From positions 536,501 to 600,500 of the forward strand of contig NZ_CP031243.1 of NCBI RefSeq assembly GCF_003352385.1: a DNA stretch of 64,000 nucleotides, in the 5' to 3' direction. Positions 1 to 9,407 of the stretch are shown here, piece after piece (position 1 is the stretch's first letter; each line of letters starts with the position of its first letter). Under the pieces are notes generated by a model that saw nothing but the letters and a program-made list of their open reading frames with translations, ran no database searches and was not told the origin of the DNA. The position numbers were made by a program, and so were the translations under genes. The DNA is from Haemophilus haemolyticus. GTDB taxonomy: Bacteria > Pseudomonadota > Gammaproteobacteria > Enterobacterales > Pasteurellaceae.

Positions 1-738
1 CGTCGCCATACAATTATGCAACTTTTGCAAGAACAAGGTGAGGTGAGTGTAGAGCAGCTAGTACAGCTTTTTGATATATCTGAAGTGACTATTCGTAAAG
101 ACTTAAGTGCGCTAGAAACAAATGGTTTTTTATTGCGTAAATATGGCGGCGCAATTTTAATGCCAAAAGAAATTATTGATGAAAACGAAAATGATGAACT
201 TACGAAACGAAAGTTTGTCATAGCGAGAGCTGCCGCCGAACGTATTCGTGATCATAATCGTATTATCGTAGATAGCGGTAGTACTACGGCGGCTTTGATT
301 AAACAACTTAATTTAAAACAAGGCTTAGTGGTCATGACGAACTCGCTTTCGGTAGCAACAGAATTGAGAGCATTGGAAAATGAGCCAACGTTACTGATGA
401 CAGGGGGAACTTGGGATACTCGTTCGGAATCGTTTCAAGGAAAAGTAGCTGAACAGGTGCTACGTTCTTACGATTTTGATCAACTTTTTATTGGTGCCGA
501 TGGCATTGATCTAACGCGAGGTTCTACGACTTTTAATGAACTTGTAGGATTAAGCCAGGTGATGGCAGAAGTTTCTCGTGAAGTTGTTGTCATGGTGGAA
601 TCTCAGAAAATTGGTCGAAAAATGCCAAATTTAGAATTAACTTGGCAACAAATTGATGTGCTTATTACTGATACAGGATTATCAGAACAAGACAAACAAG
701 TCATTTTGGCTCGTGGCGTAGAAGTAATTTGCGTATAA
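1..738 (+). CDS. DeoR-family transcriptional regulator upstream of glmS (5' end cut off)
   Basis: This DNA-binding repressor-type protein has an N-terminal DeoR winged helix-turn-helix, with the run from SVEQLVQLF to the recognition segment EVTIRKDLSALE followed by GGA, and a C-terminal DeoR sugar-phosphate sensor domain carrying DSGSTT. The reading frame is open to base 1 (R-R-H-T-I precedes the first internal Met at 16), and RRHTI is typical of the start of this family, so a few N-terminal residues lie outside the window. It ends 55 bases before glmS on the same strand. Regulators of this type next to glmS often respond to amino-sugar phosphates, so control of glmS is a reasonable inference that the sequence does not prove. 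The stop codon overlaps an uptake signal. Confidence 0.85.
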   Translation, partial: RRHTIMQLLQEQGEVSVEQLVQLFDISEVTIRKDLSALETNGFLLRKYGGAILMPKEIIDENENDELTKRKFVIARAAAERIRDHNRIIVDSGSTTAALIKQLNLKQGLVVMTNSLSVATELRALENEPTLLMTGGTWDTRSESFQGKVAEQVLRSYDFDQLFIGADGIDLTRGSTTFNELVGLSQVMAEVSREVVVMVESQKIGRKMPNLELTWQQIDVLITDTGLSEQDKQVILARGVEVICV

Positions 739-793
739 AGTGCGGTTAAAAAAGTAGACGTATTTTTTATTTAATTAACAATAAGGAAAGCTT

Positions 794-2626
794 ATGTGTG
801 GTATTGTCGGCGCGGTAGCGCAACGTGATGTAGCGGAAATTTTAATTAATGGTTTACATCGTTTGGAATATCGTGGTTATGATTCTGCAGGCGTTGCAGT
901 GGTAAATGAACATCATGAATTACAACGAGTGCGCTGTTTAGGTAAAGTTAAAGCATTAGATGAGGCGGTATCGGAGAAACCATTGATTGGTGGTACAGGC
1001 ATTGCGCATACGCGTTGGGCAACGCATGGTGAACCATCAGAAACCAATGCTCATCCACATGCGTCAGGCACTTTTGCCGTAGTACATAACGGTATCATTG
1101 AAAATCATGAAGAACTTCGAGAATTATTAAGATCTCGTGGTTATGTATTTTTATCGCAAACAGATACTGAAGTGATTGCTCACCTCGTTGAGTGGGAAAT
1201 GCGTAGCACGGATTCACTTTTAGACGCTGTGAAAAAAGCAGTAAAACAACTCACGGGCGCATATGGTATGGTGGTAATGGATAGTCGTCATCCTGAGCAT
1301 TTAGTCGCAGCTCGTTCTGGCAGTCCGCTAGTGATTGGTTTAGGTATCGGTGAAAATTTCTTAGCTTCAGATCAACTTGCACTTTTAAGTGTTACCCGCC
1401 GTTTTATCTTTTTAGAAGAAGGGGATATTGCAGAAATTACACGTCGTACAGTTGATATTTATGATACTTACGGCAATAAAGTTGAGCGCGAAATTCACGA
1501 ATCTAATCTTGAAAATGACGCGGCAGAGAAAGGTAAATTCCGCCATTTTATGCAGAAAGAAATTTACGAACAGCCAACCGCACTTATCAATACAATGGAA
1601 GGACGTATCAATCATGAAAATGTGATCGTCGATTCAATCGGTAATGGTGCAAAAGGCATTTTAGAAAAAGTTGAGCATATTCAAATTGTTGCTTGTGGTA
1701 CATCCTATAATGCAGGTATGGTGGCGCGTTATTGGTTTGAATCTTTGGCTGGAGTGAGCTGTGATGTTGAAATTGCCTCAGAGTTTCGTTATCGCAAGTT
1801 TGTTACACGTCCAAATAGCTTATTGATTACACTTTCTCAATCTGGCGAAACAGCCGATACTTTAGCTGCACTTCGTTTAGCGAAAGAAAAGGGCTACATG
1901 GCGGCATTAACAATTTGTAATGTGCCAGGCTCTTCGCTAGTACGCGAATCAGATCTTGCATTTATGACGCGTGCTGGTGTTGAAGTTGGGGTGGCATCAA
2001 CAAAAGCATTTACGACACAGCTCGCTGCGTTATTAATGTTGGTGACGGCACTTGGTAAAGTTAAAGGTCATATTTCTGCAGAAAAAGAGCAAGAGATTAT
2101 CAAAGCAATGCAATCTTTACCTGCTGAAATTGAAAAAGCGTTAGCTTTTGATACAGAAATTGAGGCATTGGCTGAGGATTTTGCTGAAAAACATCATGCG
2201 CTTTTCTTAGGTCGTGGTGCATTTTACCCAATTGCCGTAGAGGCCTCTTTGAAATTGAAAGAGATTTCTTATATTCACGCTGAAGCATATGCGGCTGGAG
2301 AATTGAAGCATGGTCCATTAGCGTTGATTGATGCCGATATGCCAGTAATTGTTGTGGCGCCAAATAATGAATTATTAGAGAAAGTAAAATCGAATATTGA
2401 AGAAGTTCGTGCTCGTGGCGGTCAATTATACGTATTTGCCGATAAAGAAGCGGGCTTTACACCAAGTGAAGGAATGAAAATTATCACGATGCCAAAAGTC
2501 AATGATATCGTTGCACCGATTTTTTATACCATCCCAATGCAGTTGCTTTCTTATCATGTGGCCTTAATTAAAGGTACTGACGTAGATCAACCTCGTAACT
2601 TAGCGAAGTCTGTTACCGTAGAATAA
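794..2626 (+). CDS. glmS: glutamine--fructose-6-phosphate aminotransferase (isomerizing)
   Basis: GlmS makes glucosamine-6-phosphate from fructose-6-phosphate and glutamine, the first committed step to UDP-GlcNAc for peptidoglycan and LOS, in the cytoplasm. The 610-residue product starts MCGIVGA, so Cys2 becomes the N-terminal nucleophile of the class II glutaminase domain (about residues 1-240). Two SIS sugar-isomerase domains follow, with SQSGETADT in the first. The C terminus ends in VTVE, as in the family. An AAGGAAAG ribosome site precedes the ATG. The gene follows the DeoR-type regulator, converges on fis, and its stop codon overlaps an uptake signal. Confidence 0.97.
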   Translation: MCGIVGAVAQRDVAEILINGLHRLEYRGYDSAGVAVVNEHHELQRVRCLGKVKALDEAVSEKPLIGGTGIAHTRWATHGEPSETNAHPHASGTFAVVHNGIIENHEELRELLRSRGYVFLSQTDTEVIAHLVEWEMRSTDSLLDAVKKAVKQLTGAYGMVVMDSRHPEHLVAARSGSPLVIGLGIGENFLASDQLALLSVTRRFIFLEEGDIAEITRRTVDIYDTYGNKVEREIHESNLENDAAEKGKFRHFMQKEIYEQPTALINTMEGRINHENVIVDSIGNGAKGILEKVEHIQIVACGTSYNAGMVARYWFESLAGVSCDVEIASEFRYRKFVTRPNSLLITLSQSGETADTLAALRLAKEKGYMAALTICNVPGSSLVRESDLAFMTRAGVEVGVASTKAFTTQLAALLMLVTALGKVKGHISAEKEQEIIKAMQSLPAEIEKALAFDTEIEALAEDFAEKHHALFLGRGAFYPIAVEASLKLKEISYIHAEAYAAGELKHGPLALIDADMPVIVVAPNNELLEKVKSNIEEVRARGGQLYVFADKEAGFTPSEGMKIITMPKVNDIVAPIFYTIPMQLLSYHVALIKGTDVDQPRNLAKSVTVE

Positions 2627-2652
2627 AGTGCGGTTGATTTTAAGATAAATTT

Positions 2653-2678
2653 AAAGCACAGGTTATAGCTTGTGCTTT
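2653..2678 (+). terminator. possible glmS terminator hairpin
   Basis: Arms AAAGCACA and TGTGCTTT enclose a 10-base loop just after glmS. The T tract is weak, so this may act together with the stronger hairpin that follows. Confidence 0.4.
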
Positions 2679-2693
2679 ATCATGATTGAATGA

Positions 2694-2723
2694 AAAGGGC
2701 GAACATTAAAATGTTCGCCCTTT
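2694..2723. terminator. bidirectional terminator between glmS and fis
   Basis: Perfect 14-base arms (AAAGGGCGAACATT and its complement) are separated by two bases, with an A run on the left and a T run on the right. It lies between convergent glmS and fis and can serve both. Confidence 0.8.
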
Positions 2724-2745
2724 GCTATCTAAAAAAACGTATAAC

Positions 2746-3045
2746 TTAGCCCATACCGTATTTTTTTAGTTTTTTACGTAATGTACCACGGTTGATACCA
2801 AGCATATTTGCTGCACGGGTTTGATTACCACGAGTATATTGCATAATCATATCTAACATCGGGTGTTCAACTTCCGCTAATACTAATTCGTAAAGATCAT
2901 TCACATCTTGACCATCTAATTGTGTTAAATAATTACGCAATGCTTGTTTTACTGAATCGCGTAATGGTTTGTTGGTCACTTGTGATTGCGCATTTAATAC
3001 TGATACCGTTAAGGCTTCAGCAGGATTACGTTGTTGTTCTAACAT
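2746..3045 (-). CDS. fis: nucleoid-associated protein Fis
   Basis: Fis is a small homodimeric DNA-bending protein that activates rRNA/tRNA promoters and assists site-specific recombination. The 99 residues match the usual length. The C-terminal helix-turn-helix (about residues 74-95) carries the hallmark [20 protein letters not shown]. It is the distal gene of a dusB-fis unit: its start overlaps the 3' end of dusB by 7 bases, the same order as in Escherichia coli, so transcription probably begins upstream of dusB. Confidence 0.97.
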   Translation of the reverse strand: MLEQQRNPAEALTVSVLNAQSQVTNKPLRDSVKQALRNYLTQLDGQDVNDLYELVLAEVEHPMLDMIMQYTRGNQTRAANMLGINRGTLRKKLKKYGMG

Positions 3046-4019
3046 TTTTCTTTATCCAAAATTAAATTGAAAAAATCTTCCAATACAATGAGTTGCTCTT
3101 TCGGATCACTAATTGTATTAAAAGTCTGTTTAAAAACGGAATCAGGTTGAATTCCCTGTAAATACCAAGCCACATGTTTACGCGCAATGCGATAGCCTTT
3201 TTGTTCGCCATAGAATTGATGTAATTCTTGAATATGACGCAAAATTTGACCGCACTTTTCGTTTAAACTTGGCATTTGGCTTATCGAGTCATGCTCAATT
3301 AGATTTTCCACAGCTTGAAATAGCCAAGGGTTACCTAGCGCAGCACGACCGATCATAATGGCATCCGCTCCAGTATAATCGAGAACGAATTTTGCTTTCC
3401 GAGCAGAATCAATATCACCATTGGCTATAACCGGTATGGCAATTGCTTGTTTAACAGCTTTGATGTTGTCATATTCCGCTTCGCCTTCAAAAAGACAAGC
3501 TCGTGTACGACCATGCACTGTTAATGCTTGTATGCCACATTGTTCTGCAATTTTGCCGATTTGAACGCAGTTTCGATTAGATTTATCCCAGCCTGTACGA
3601 ATTTTTAAGGTCACTGGCACATTGACGGCTGCCACTACTTCTCGTAAGATTTTTTCCACCAAATCTGGAAATTGCAACAACGCAGAGCCTGCGAGTTTGC
3701 GATTTACTTTTTTGGCGGGACACCCCATATTAATGTCAATGATTTGTGCGCCATATTCCACGTTGATAGCCGCAGCTTGTGCCATCTCGAGTGGATCACT
3801 GCCTGCAATTTGCACGGTATTGAGACCTAAATCTTCACTATGTGCCAAACGCAATTTGGATTTTTCGGTATGCCAAACTTGCGGATTTGTGGACATCATT
3901 TCTGAAAATGTGAGTCCAGCACCATAATATGCACAAAGACGACGGAAAGGCTGGTCGGTAATACCCGCCATTGGTGCAAGTAAAACACGATTTTTTAATT
4001 GGTATGAACCGATTCGCAT
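3039..4019 (-). CDS. dusB: tRNA-dihydrouridine synthase B
   Basis: DusB is an FMN-dependent enzyme that reduces uridine to dihydrouridine in the tRNA D-loop. The 326-residue TIM-barrel protein starts with [18 protein letters not shown], typical of Dus flavin binding, and has [20 protein letters not shown] with the catalytic Cys. The later HGRTR and GRAALGNPW segments bind FMN phosphate. It is co-transcribed with fis, which overlaps its stop codon. The dusB-fis pairing supports DusB rather than DusA or DusC. Confidence 0.95.
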   Translation of the reverse strand: MRIGSYQLKNRVLLAPMAGITDQPFRRLCAYYGAGLTFSEMMSTNPQVWHTEKSKLRLAHSEDLGLNTVQIAGSDPLEMAQAAAINVEYGAQIIDINMGCPAKKVNRKLAGSALLQFPDLVEKILREVVAAVNVPVTLKIRTGWDKSNRNCVQIGKIAEQCGIQALTVHGRTRACLFEGEAEYDNIKAVKQAIAIPVIANGDIDSARKAKFVLDYTGADAIMIGRAALGNPWLFQAVENLIEHDSISQMPSLNEKCGQILRHIQELHQFYGEQKGYRIARKHVAWYLQGIQPDSVFKQTFNTISDPKEQLIVLEDFFNLILDKEKC

Positions 4020-4165
4020 TTTACGTTACCTTCCTAGTAAGTCTAAATCTAATTAGTGTCGAACTGGTCGACGACCGACAAGGCTGGCTATAATACGCAT
4101 TTTGCCTTACTTTGCAAAGTGAAATTTGTTTAAAAAATACACTTTTTTTGATTGACAAAAAGAAA

Positions 4166-5053
4166 TTAAAGCGTTTTTAGCTTACCCGTAATTCGGCACC
4201 ATTCTTCTCTCACCGCAACTGGCTCTAACGCAAATGTTTGCGTATAGGCATCGGATACCGATTGAGCTTGAGTTTCTAAAATGCCCGATAAACCGAGATC
4301 GCCATTCGGTTTAACAAGTTGGCTAATGATTGGGTAAAGTTCTTTGAGAGGGCCAGCAAGAATATTTGCCACCACGACATCAGCTTTTAAATCAGAGGGT
4401 TTTTCATCAGATAAGAACAGCTGTAGGCGATCTGCAACGCCATTTTGTTCGGCATTATTGCGACTGGCTAGAATCGCTTGTGGATCGATATCAATTCCCA
4501 CCGCACTTTTCGCACCAAGTTTTAATGCGGCAATAGCTAAAATGCCTGAACCACAACCAAAATCAATGACAGTTTTATCTTTTAAATCTAGGCCATCTAG
4601 CCATTCTAAACATAGTGCGGTTGTAGGATGCGTGCCTGTACCAAACGCTAAACCTGGGTCGAGCATCACATTGACGGCATTTTCATCAGGCACATCACGC
4701 CAACTTGGACAAATCCATAAACGTTTACCAAATTGCATTGGGTGGAAGTTATCCATCCACTCGCGCTCCCAGTCTTTATCTTCTATTTGTTCAATTTTGT
4801 ATGCCGTATTGCTATCTAAGTGTTTCGCTTCTTTTAATAAGCGGACTATTTCTGCCATATCTGTTTCTGCATCAAATAACGCAATAACATCGGTGTTACC
4901 CCATAAACGAGTTTCACCAGGCAAAGGCTCAAAAATCGGGGTGTCTTGACTATCCATAAAAGTCACAGAAACGGAGCCGATTTCTTCTAAAAAATCACTT
5001 ATTTGTTCTGCTTTTTCATTGGTGCTATTTAGGCGAATTTGAATCCAAGCCAT
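4166..5053 (-). CDS. prmA: ribosomal protein L11 methyltransferase
   Basis: PrmA trimethylates lysines and the N terminus of ribosomal protein L11 using S-adenosylmethionine. The 295-residue product has an N-terminal L11-recognition domain (about residues 1-100) and a Rossmann methyltransferase domain with [20 protein letters not shown] as the SAM motif. A second signature, [10 protein letters not shown], is the NxL[AV] substrate-site motif of PrmA. The length matches the family. It lies on the same strand as dusB-fis but 146 bases away, so it may be transcribed separately. Confidence 0.95.
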   Translation of the reverse strand: MAWIQIRLNSTNEKAEQISDFLEEIGSVSVTFMDSQDTPIFEPLPGETRLWGNTDVIALFDAETDMAEIVRLLKEAKHLDSNTAYKIEQIEDKDWEREWMDNFHPMQFGKRLWICPSWRDVPDENAVNVMLDPGLAFGTGTHPTTALCLEWLDGLDLKDKTVIDFGCGSGILAIAALKLGAKSAVGIDIDPQAILASRNNAEQNGVADRLQLFLSDEKPSDLKADVVVANILAGPLKELYPIISQLVKPNGDLGLSGILETQAQSVSDAYTQTFALEPVAVREEWCRITGKLKTL

Positions 5054-5087
5054 TTGTTTTTTCCTTTATTTCATAAAATGGGACGTA

Positions 5088-5960
5088 TTATACCGATTTT
5101 TTCAAAAGTTTCGGCAGTAAAGTCGAGCCAAGAGTGGCAAGCATGATGATTGTTATACCAAGTGCAGCTGAAAATGACAGTGTTTCACCAAGTAATGATA
5201 CGGCAAATAAGATGCCGAATAACGGCTCAAGTGCGACTAAAATACCGGAGATATTGGCATCCACACTATTAAGGCCTTTATTCCATAACCAATAGGCAAG
5301 CCAGCTACAGCCAATGGCAAGATATAATAAACCTGCAATACCCGTAGAATTTAATGATATTTGCCAGTTTTCTGTGAGTAATAGCGTAAATGGCAATGTT
5401 GTGAGGGTCCCAAGTACAATGCTGACGGAGGTATAGGCTTGCGTTGAGACTTTGGCTACAACTCGCTGTGTCCAACGCAGCACAGCAGCAAAAATGATCC
5501 CAGCACTTAGTACTAATAAACAGCCAAATAAACTGATGTTATCAATGCCTTCATTATTTTTTCCACCATTGATTAAAATCGCCACGCCAATAAATGCCAT
5601 TGCGCCGAATAGCCAGTGAAACCATTTTGCTTTGTCTTTAAAGAAGAAATGCCCAACAAATACAACGAGCAGCGGTTCTAGCCCAATCATGGTGACTGCA
5701 CTGGACGCAGAGGTATATTTTAGCCCGATGAATTGCAATAAAAATACGGCGGTGTAGTTAAAGAATGCCAACCACCAAAGCTGTTTACGCATGGGTTTAT
5801 CAATTTTTTTCCAACGACGTAAAAAGAGTGGCATGACAATAATCATTGCAATAATTAACCGCACTTGCACAACAAGCACAGGATCCATCATCGAATAAGT
5901 GAGCTTACCGACGATTAATGAACTGCTCCAAATAAGTAGCGCAAGAATTTGATAGAGCAT
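5088..5960 (-). CDS. EamA-family (DMT) inner-membrane transporter
   Basis: This 290-residue protein is almost wholly hydrophobic and reads as ten transmembrane segments made of two EamA repeats, each opening with an LLIWSSSLIVGK-like pattern and closing near a GLEPLLVVFVGHFFF or ALEPLFGILFAV segment. The duplicated E-P in the fourth helix of each half is the EamA signature. The family exports metabolites such as amino acids or nucleosides. The substrate here cannot be told from sequence. It sits 34 bases upstream of prmA on the same strand, so the two may form an operon. Confidence 0.85.
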   Translation of the reverse strand: MLYQILALLIWSSSLIVGKLTYSMMDPVLVVQVRLIIAMIIVMPLFLRRWKKIDKPMRKQLWWLAFFNYTAVFLLQFIGLKYTSASSAVTMIGLEPLLVVFVGHFFFKDKAKWFHWLFGAMAFIGVAILINGGKNNEGIDNISLFGCLLVLSAGIIFAAVLRWTQRVVAKVSTQAYTSVSIVLGTLTTLPFTLLLTENWQISLNSTGIAGLLYLAIGCSWLAYWLWNKGLNSVDANISGILVALEPLFGILFAVSLLGETLSFSAALGITIIMLATLGSTLLPKLLKKSV

Positions 5961-6032
5961 TGATGTATCCCTGTGAATTGTTTCAATTCTATGTTTTAGC
6001 GTAGAAATTGCTGAAAGTGAGAAAATTAAATA

Positions 6033-6061
6033 TCACCTTCCTCTCATTTAGAAGAAGGTGA
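6033..6061 (-). terminator. hairpin downstream of panF
   Basis: Arms TCACCTTC and GAAGGTGA with a 13-base loop follow the panF stop in the minus direction. An AT-rich stretch follows rather than a clean T run. Confidence 0.5.
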
Positions 6062-6079
6062 CAGCATATTAATTAATGC

Positions 6080-7534
6080 TTAAAGTGCGGTAACTTTTAA
6101 TTGAGTTTTTTCAATACGACGTTCACCCAATTTATTACCCACTAAAAAGGCAATTAATCCAAATACTAATGACGGTACGATTTGATGGAAATTAAATAAT
6201 TTTATGCCAAGTTGAGTGAGCAAGATATAACTCCCCAAGCCGATAATCATTGAGCTTAACGCACCATAAGCATTTGCTTTATCCCAGTAAATCCCTAGCA
6301 CAATCACCCATAAAAATGCGGCTTCCAGTCCACCAAAGGCAAATAGGTTTAACCAAATAATCATATCTGGTGGATTGAGGGCGGCAACGATTAGAAGTGC
6401 GGTCAAAATCAGCGTAATAATTGATGAAAAATAACTCACTTTTTTCTCATTTTTGGCAGCTTCTGGTTTTGTAGAAAGGTATAAATCTTTTACAAAAATA
6501 GAAGAAGATTGAATAAGTTGCGCATCAATTGTGGACATAATTGCTGACATCGGTGCGGCTAAGAAAATACCGGCAATAATAGGTGGTAATACTTTTAGCA
6601 TTAAAGTTGGAATCACTTGATCTGATACCGTTAAATTTGGAATAACTGCACGACCAAGTGCACCAGCTAAGTGCATCCCGAACATAATGATGGAAAGTAC
6701 AATTGTTCCTATCAGCATGCCTCTATGTAAGGCTTTGCTATCTTTAAATGCCATACATCGAACAGCTGTATGTGGAAGACCGACGACCCCGAAACAGACG
6801 AGCACCCAGAAGGAAGCCATAAATTGAAAATCTAACATTCCATTTGGCCCGTAAGGTGTGACTAACGCAGGATCGATTTCTGTTAATTTATTAACCGCAC
6901 TTTCTACACCACCGAGCGCATAAATGGTTCCTACAAGGAGAATAATAGTACCTAAAATCATGACGGTACCTTGAATAGTATCCGTGAGTACGACAGCACG
7001 GAATCCCCCGATAAATGTATAGATACCTACCGTTAAAGCAAATAAGAGCAATGCTTGAGTATAAGAAATGCCAATGGTTGTTTCTAGTAAACGCGCACCG
7101 CCAATAAATTGCACGGTCATGGCCGCAAAAAATGCGAGAAGAAGGGCAAGGCTTGATAGCCAGACTAAATATTTGTTTTTATAACGATAAAGGAAAAGAT
7201 CGTTAATCGTTAACGCATTGGTTTCTCTTGATAATAGTGCGAATTTTTTACCTAATGCGCCTAATGCAAGCCACACAGCAGGGACTTGAATCATCGCAAG
7301 TAATACCCAGCCTAATCCGTATTTATAAGCTGCTCCAGGGCCGCCTACAAAAGAACTTGCACTGGCATAAGTTGACGCGGTTGTCATTGCAAGAACAAAA
7401 CCCGTCATCGAACGATTACCTACATAATATTCCGTTAGGAAATCGCCTTTGGTTCGTTTTACATAAGCGAAAATCGCAGCACCAAATATAAATGCAAGAT
7501 AAATAATTAAAGGGAGAATAATACCTAAATTCAT
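6080..7534 (-). CDS. panF: sodium/pantothenate symporter
   Basis: PanF imports pantothenate, the coenzyme A precursor, with Na+ across the inner membrane. The 484-residue protein has about 13 membrane segments and the SSSF features: an early helix with NLGIILPLIIYLAFIF, the TEYYVGNRSMTGFVLAMTTA segment typical of PanF, and a GGFRAVVLTDTIQG motif. Pantothenate matters to Haemophilus, which commonly needs it as a growth factor. It overlaps yhdT by 4 bases (ATGA), a conserved translationally coupled pair. Confidence 0.93.
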   Translation of the reverse strand: MNLGIILPLIIYLAFIFGAAIFAYVKRTKGDFLTEYYVGNRSMTGFVLAMTTASTYASASSFVGGPGAAYKYGLGWVLLAMIQVPAVWLALGALGKKFALLSRETNALTINDLFLYRYKNKYLVWLSSLALLLAFFAAMTVQFIGGARLLETTIGISYTQALLLFALTVGIYTFIGGFRAVVLTDTIQGTVMILGTIILLVGTIYALGGVESAVNKLTEIDPALVTPYGPNGMLDFQFMASFWVLVCFGVVGLPHTAVRCMAFKDSKALHRGMLIGTIVLSIIMFGMHLAGALGRAVIPNLTVSDQVIPTLMLKVLPPIIAGIFLAAPMSAIMSTIDAQLIQSSSIFVKDLYLSTKPEAAKNEKKVSYFSSIITLILTALLIVAALNPPDMIIWLNLFAFGGLEAAFLWVIVLGIYWDKANAYGALSSMIIGLGSYILLTQLGIKLFNFHQIVPSLVFGLIAFLVGNKLGERRIEKTQLKVTAL

Positions 7535-7788
7535 TTTTGATTCTCCTCATCCTTGATTTCAAGAGAGATATCTTGATAAATAATTTTGATAATCCAATGG
7601 CCAATTACAATAAACAGAATAGGCAAATAAATACAAGAGAGTTCGAACCAGAGGGGGAAACCAATCGGCCCTTGAGTTTCTTTAGGCAAATAAGCACATA
7701 AGCACCAACCTATCACATATAAAATAGATAGACCTAATGCCCAACTAGCTTCCTTGGCCGCTTGTTGATAACGTTGTTTTAATGTCAT
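7531..7788 (-). CDS. yhdT: YhdT family (DUF997) membrane protein
   Basis: This small 85-residue inner-membrane protein has two hydrophobic segments (about residues 14-34 and 47-68), between a basic N terminus and an acidic, charged C terminus. It belongs to the YhdT/DUF997 family, almost always encoded directly upstream of panF, as here, where the stop/start overlap is 4 bases. It may help PanF fold or function, but no direct role is known. Confidence 0.85.
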   Translation of the reverse strand: MTLKQRYQQAAKEASWALGLSILYVIGWCLCAYLPKETQGPIGFPLWFELSCIYLPILFIVIGHWIIKIIYQDISLEIKDEENQK

Positions 7789-7837
7789 GTTTCTTCCTTA
7801 AAATTTTTATAAGTGAAAGTATATTTTTGAATGGTAT

Positions 7838-7864
7838 AAGGGGCGTATATTTCATACGCCCCTT
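7838..7864 (-). terminator. terminator downstream of the Slam gene
   Basis: Perfect 11-base arms AAGGGGCGTAT / ATACGCCCCTT enclose a 5-base loop between the Slam stop codon and the yhdT start, isolating the Slam locus from yhdT-panF. Confidence 0.75.
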
Positions 7865-7897
7865 GTGTTTGCTAATCTTACAACTTTTTTGAATAAT

Positions 7898-9343
7898 TCA
7901 AAATGTTTTGCTGATTTCTAAGTAAATTCGATTTTTATCATATTCATAAAAAGGATGATTACTGGTTACCTTTTGATACGACCAAGATAATTTCGGTGTG
8001 ATTCCCCAGATATGAAAGTTTCTATGCCAGATAGTAAATACTGATGCATATTCCTTATTTTTCTGGCGAATACCAATAAGATCTTTTTCTTTATAGGCAC
8101 GTTGTGCATAATTCAGGATTAAACGAGTTGATATTCCAGCTTTCCATTCTTTCCCCCATCCTAATCGGACATTTTTTCGTTGATAAGCGTTATCTAAATC
8201 TCGAGTATTTTCGCGATTATAATCAACGCCACCAAACCAATACTGTCCATTTTTCGCTAGGTAAAGTAGCGTAGAGGAAGCTAGATAGTTATTTCCATTT
8301 AGATGTTTACGAGTTTCATAGCGTTGTTCACCATATTCAAGTGCGGTTGAAATTTGCCATTTTTCATTTAGCCAATTGGATAAATCCAATCTAGCACCTG
8401 AATTTTTAGAGTATTGTTTCATCGCATTTCCACCAGATGAGCCGCCTGCATACCAGCGCTTCTCTGTAAATGGCATTAATGATAGTTCAAATCGTGCAGT
8501 TTGGTATCCAAGACCCACACCAGTTCTCACGTTAAATTCATTATATTTCTTGTTATCCCAATAATATTTCCCACTACCTTCCAAGGATAATTTTGTAAAG
8601 TAGTTGTGAGGTAATGACCATTTCTTTTCAGCATTCCCAAAATACGAAAATCCTCTGGCACTTTCTTTTTCCCAAGCTGTCCAGTTGCCAATTTTGGTGC
8701 CTGCTTTTGGCGCATTATTGATATTACTTTCATTTAAAAAACTAAATCCACCTTGGATTTTCCATTGTTCTCGTTGATTTAAGGCTGAAAGATATTGTTC
8801 AATTATTTTTACAGAATCGGGGGAAACTTGCTCTGCTCTTAACTTTTGAAATTGATCTTTTGCCGCCTCGTTATCATTATTCAGAAACAAGGCTTGAGCT
8901 AATTGATAGCGTAAAGGTAAAAGATCAGTTTTCTGTGAAAATAAGTGTCGGTAGGCTTTAACGGAATCAGAAAAATATCCTTTTTCTCGTAAGTCAATCG
9001 CTTCAGCCCATTCTAACAAAAATGGATCTTTTTTAGGTAAAGGCTGATATAGCGGTAATAAAAGTTGTACTGCCTCACCATTATTTTGCAATACGGCAGG
9101 AATAAGACCGCGAATAATCAAGTCAGGATGTTTCGATAATTCTTCTTTTGTAATTGATAACTTCGATGGCTTGTTATTGGCTAAAAGTGCGGTTGGTTTT
9201 TGTGGTAAATTTGGTTTAGCCAAATGTAGCTGTTCATCTAAACGCCCATCATGTGGCTGAGGCGATTTTTCTACAGCAATAGAATTTGATGCTAAAAATA
9301 ATGCTACGGTGAGAGATAAACTAAATTTAGTTTGTATATTCAT
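7898..9343 (-). CDS. surface lipoprotein assembly modifier (Slam, DUF560) outer-membrane translocon
   Basis: Slam proteins move specific lipoproteins or TbpB-like proteins across the outer membrane to the cell surface. The 481-residue product has a signal peptide (MNIQTKF start, hydrophobic to about residue 20), a periplasmic helical TPR-like region (about 25-195), and a C-terminal DUF560 beta-barrel from the motif WKIQGGFSFLNESNINNAPK to a terminal Phe (EISKTF), the usual Bam signal. The start at 9343 is chosen over an upstream in-frame one because AAGGAT lies just before it. It follows a TbpB-fold lipoprotein gene on the same strand, its likely substrate. Confidence 0.88.
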   Translation of the reverse strand: MNIQTKFSLSLTVALFLASNSIAVEKSPQPHDGRLDEQLHLAKPNLPQKPTALLANNKPSKLSITKEELSKHPDLIIRGLIPAVLQNNGEAVQLLLPLYQPLPKKDPFLLEWAEAIDLREKGYFSDSVKAYRHLFSQKTDLLPLRYQLAQALFLNNDNEAAKDQFQKLRAEQVSPDSVKIIEQYLSALNQREQWKIQGGFSFLNESNINNAPKAGTKIGNWTAWEKESARGFSYFGNAEKKWSLPHNYFTKLSLEGSGKYYWDNKKYNEFNVRTGVGLGYQTARFELSLMPFTEKRWYAGGSSGGNAMKQYSKNSGARLDLSNWLNEKWQISTALEYGEQRYETRKHLNGNNYLASSTLLYLAKNGQYWFGGVDYNRENTRDLDNAYQRKNVRLGWGKEWKAGISTRLILNYAQRAYKEKDLIGIRQKNKEYASVFTIWHRNFHIWGITPKLSWSYQKVTSNHPFYEYDKNRIYLEISKTF

Positions 9344-9366
9344 TTTTATCCTTATTGGGAAAGAAT

Positions 9367-9388
9367 AAAGCAAGCCTAAGCTTGCTTT
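9367..9388 (-). terminator. intercistronic hairpin between the lipoprotein and Slam genes
   Basis: Nine-base arms AAAGCAAGC / GCTTGCTTT with a 4-base loop lie in the short gap between the two genes. In the minus direction the hairpin is followed by TTTATTCTTT, a poor T tract, so it may be a leaky terminator or a processing/stability stem that keeps lipoprotein output above Slam output. Confidence 0.55.
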
Positions 9389-9407
9389 AATTTAATAGAA
9401 TAAAAGG

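Noticed and set aside
3622-3927. 101-residue frame opposite dusB
   Set aside because: Shadow of dusB on the other strand, with no family features or start signals.
4344-4949. 201-residue open frame opposite prmA
   Set aside because: It is antisense to a well-supported methyltransferase, has no ribosome site, and its composition mirrors prmA codons.
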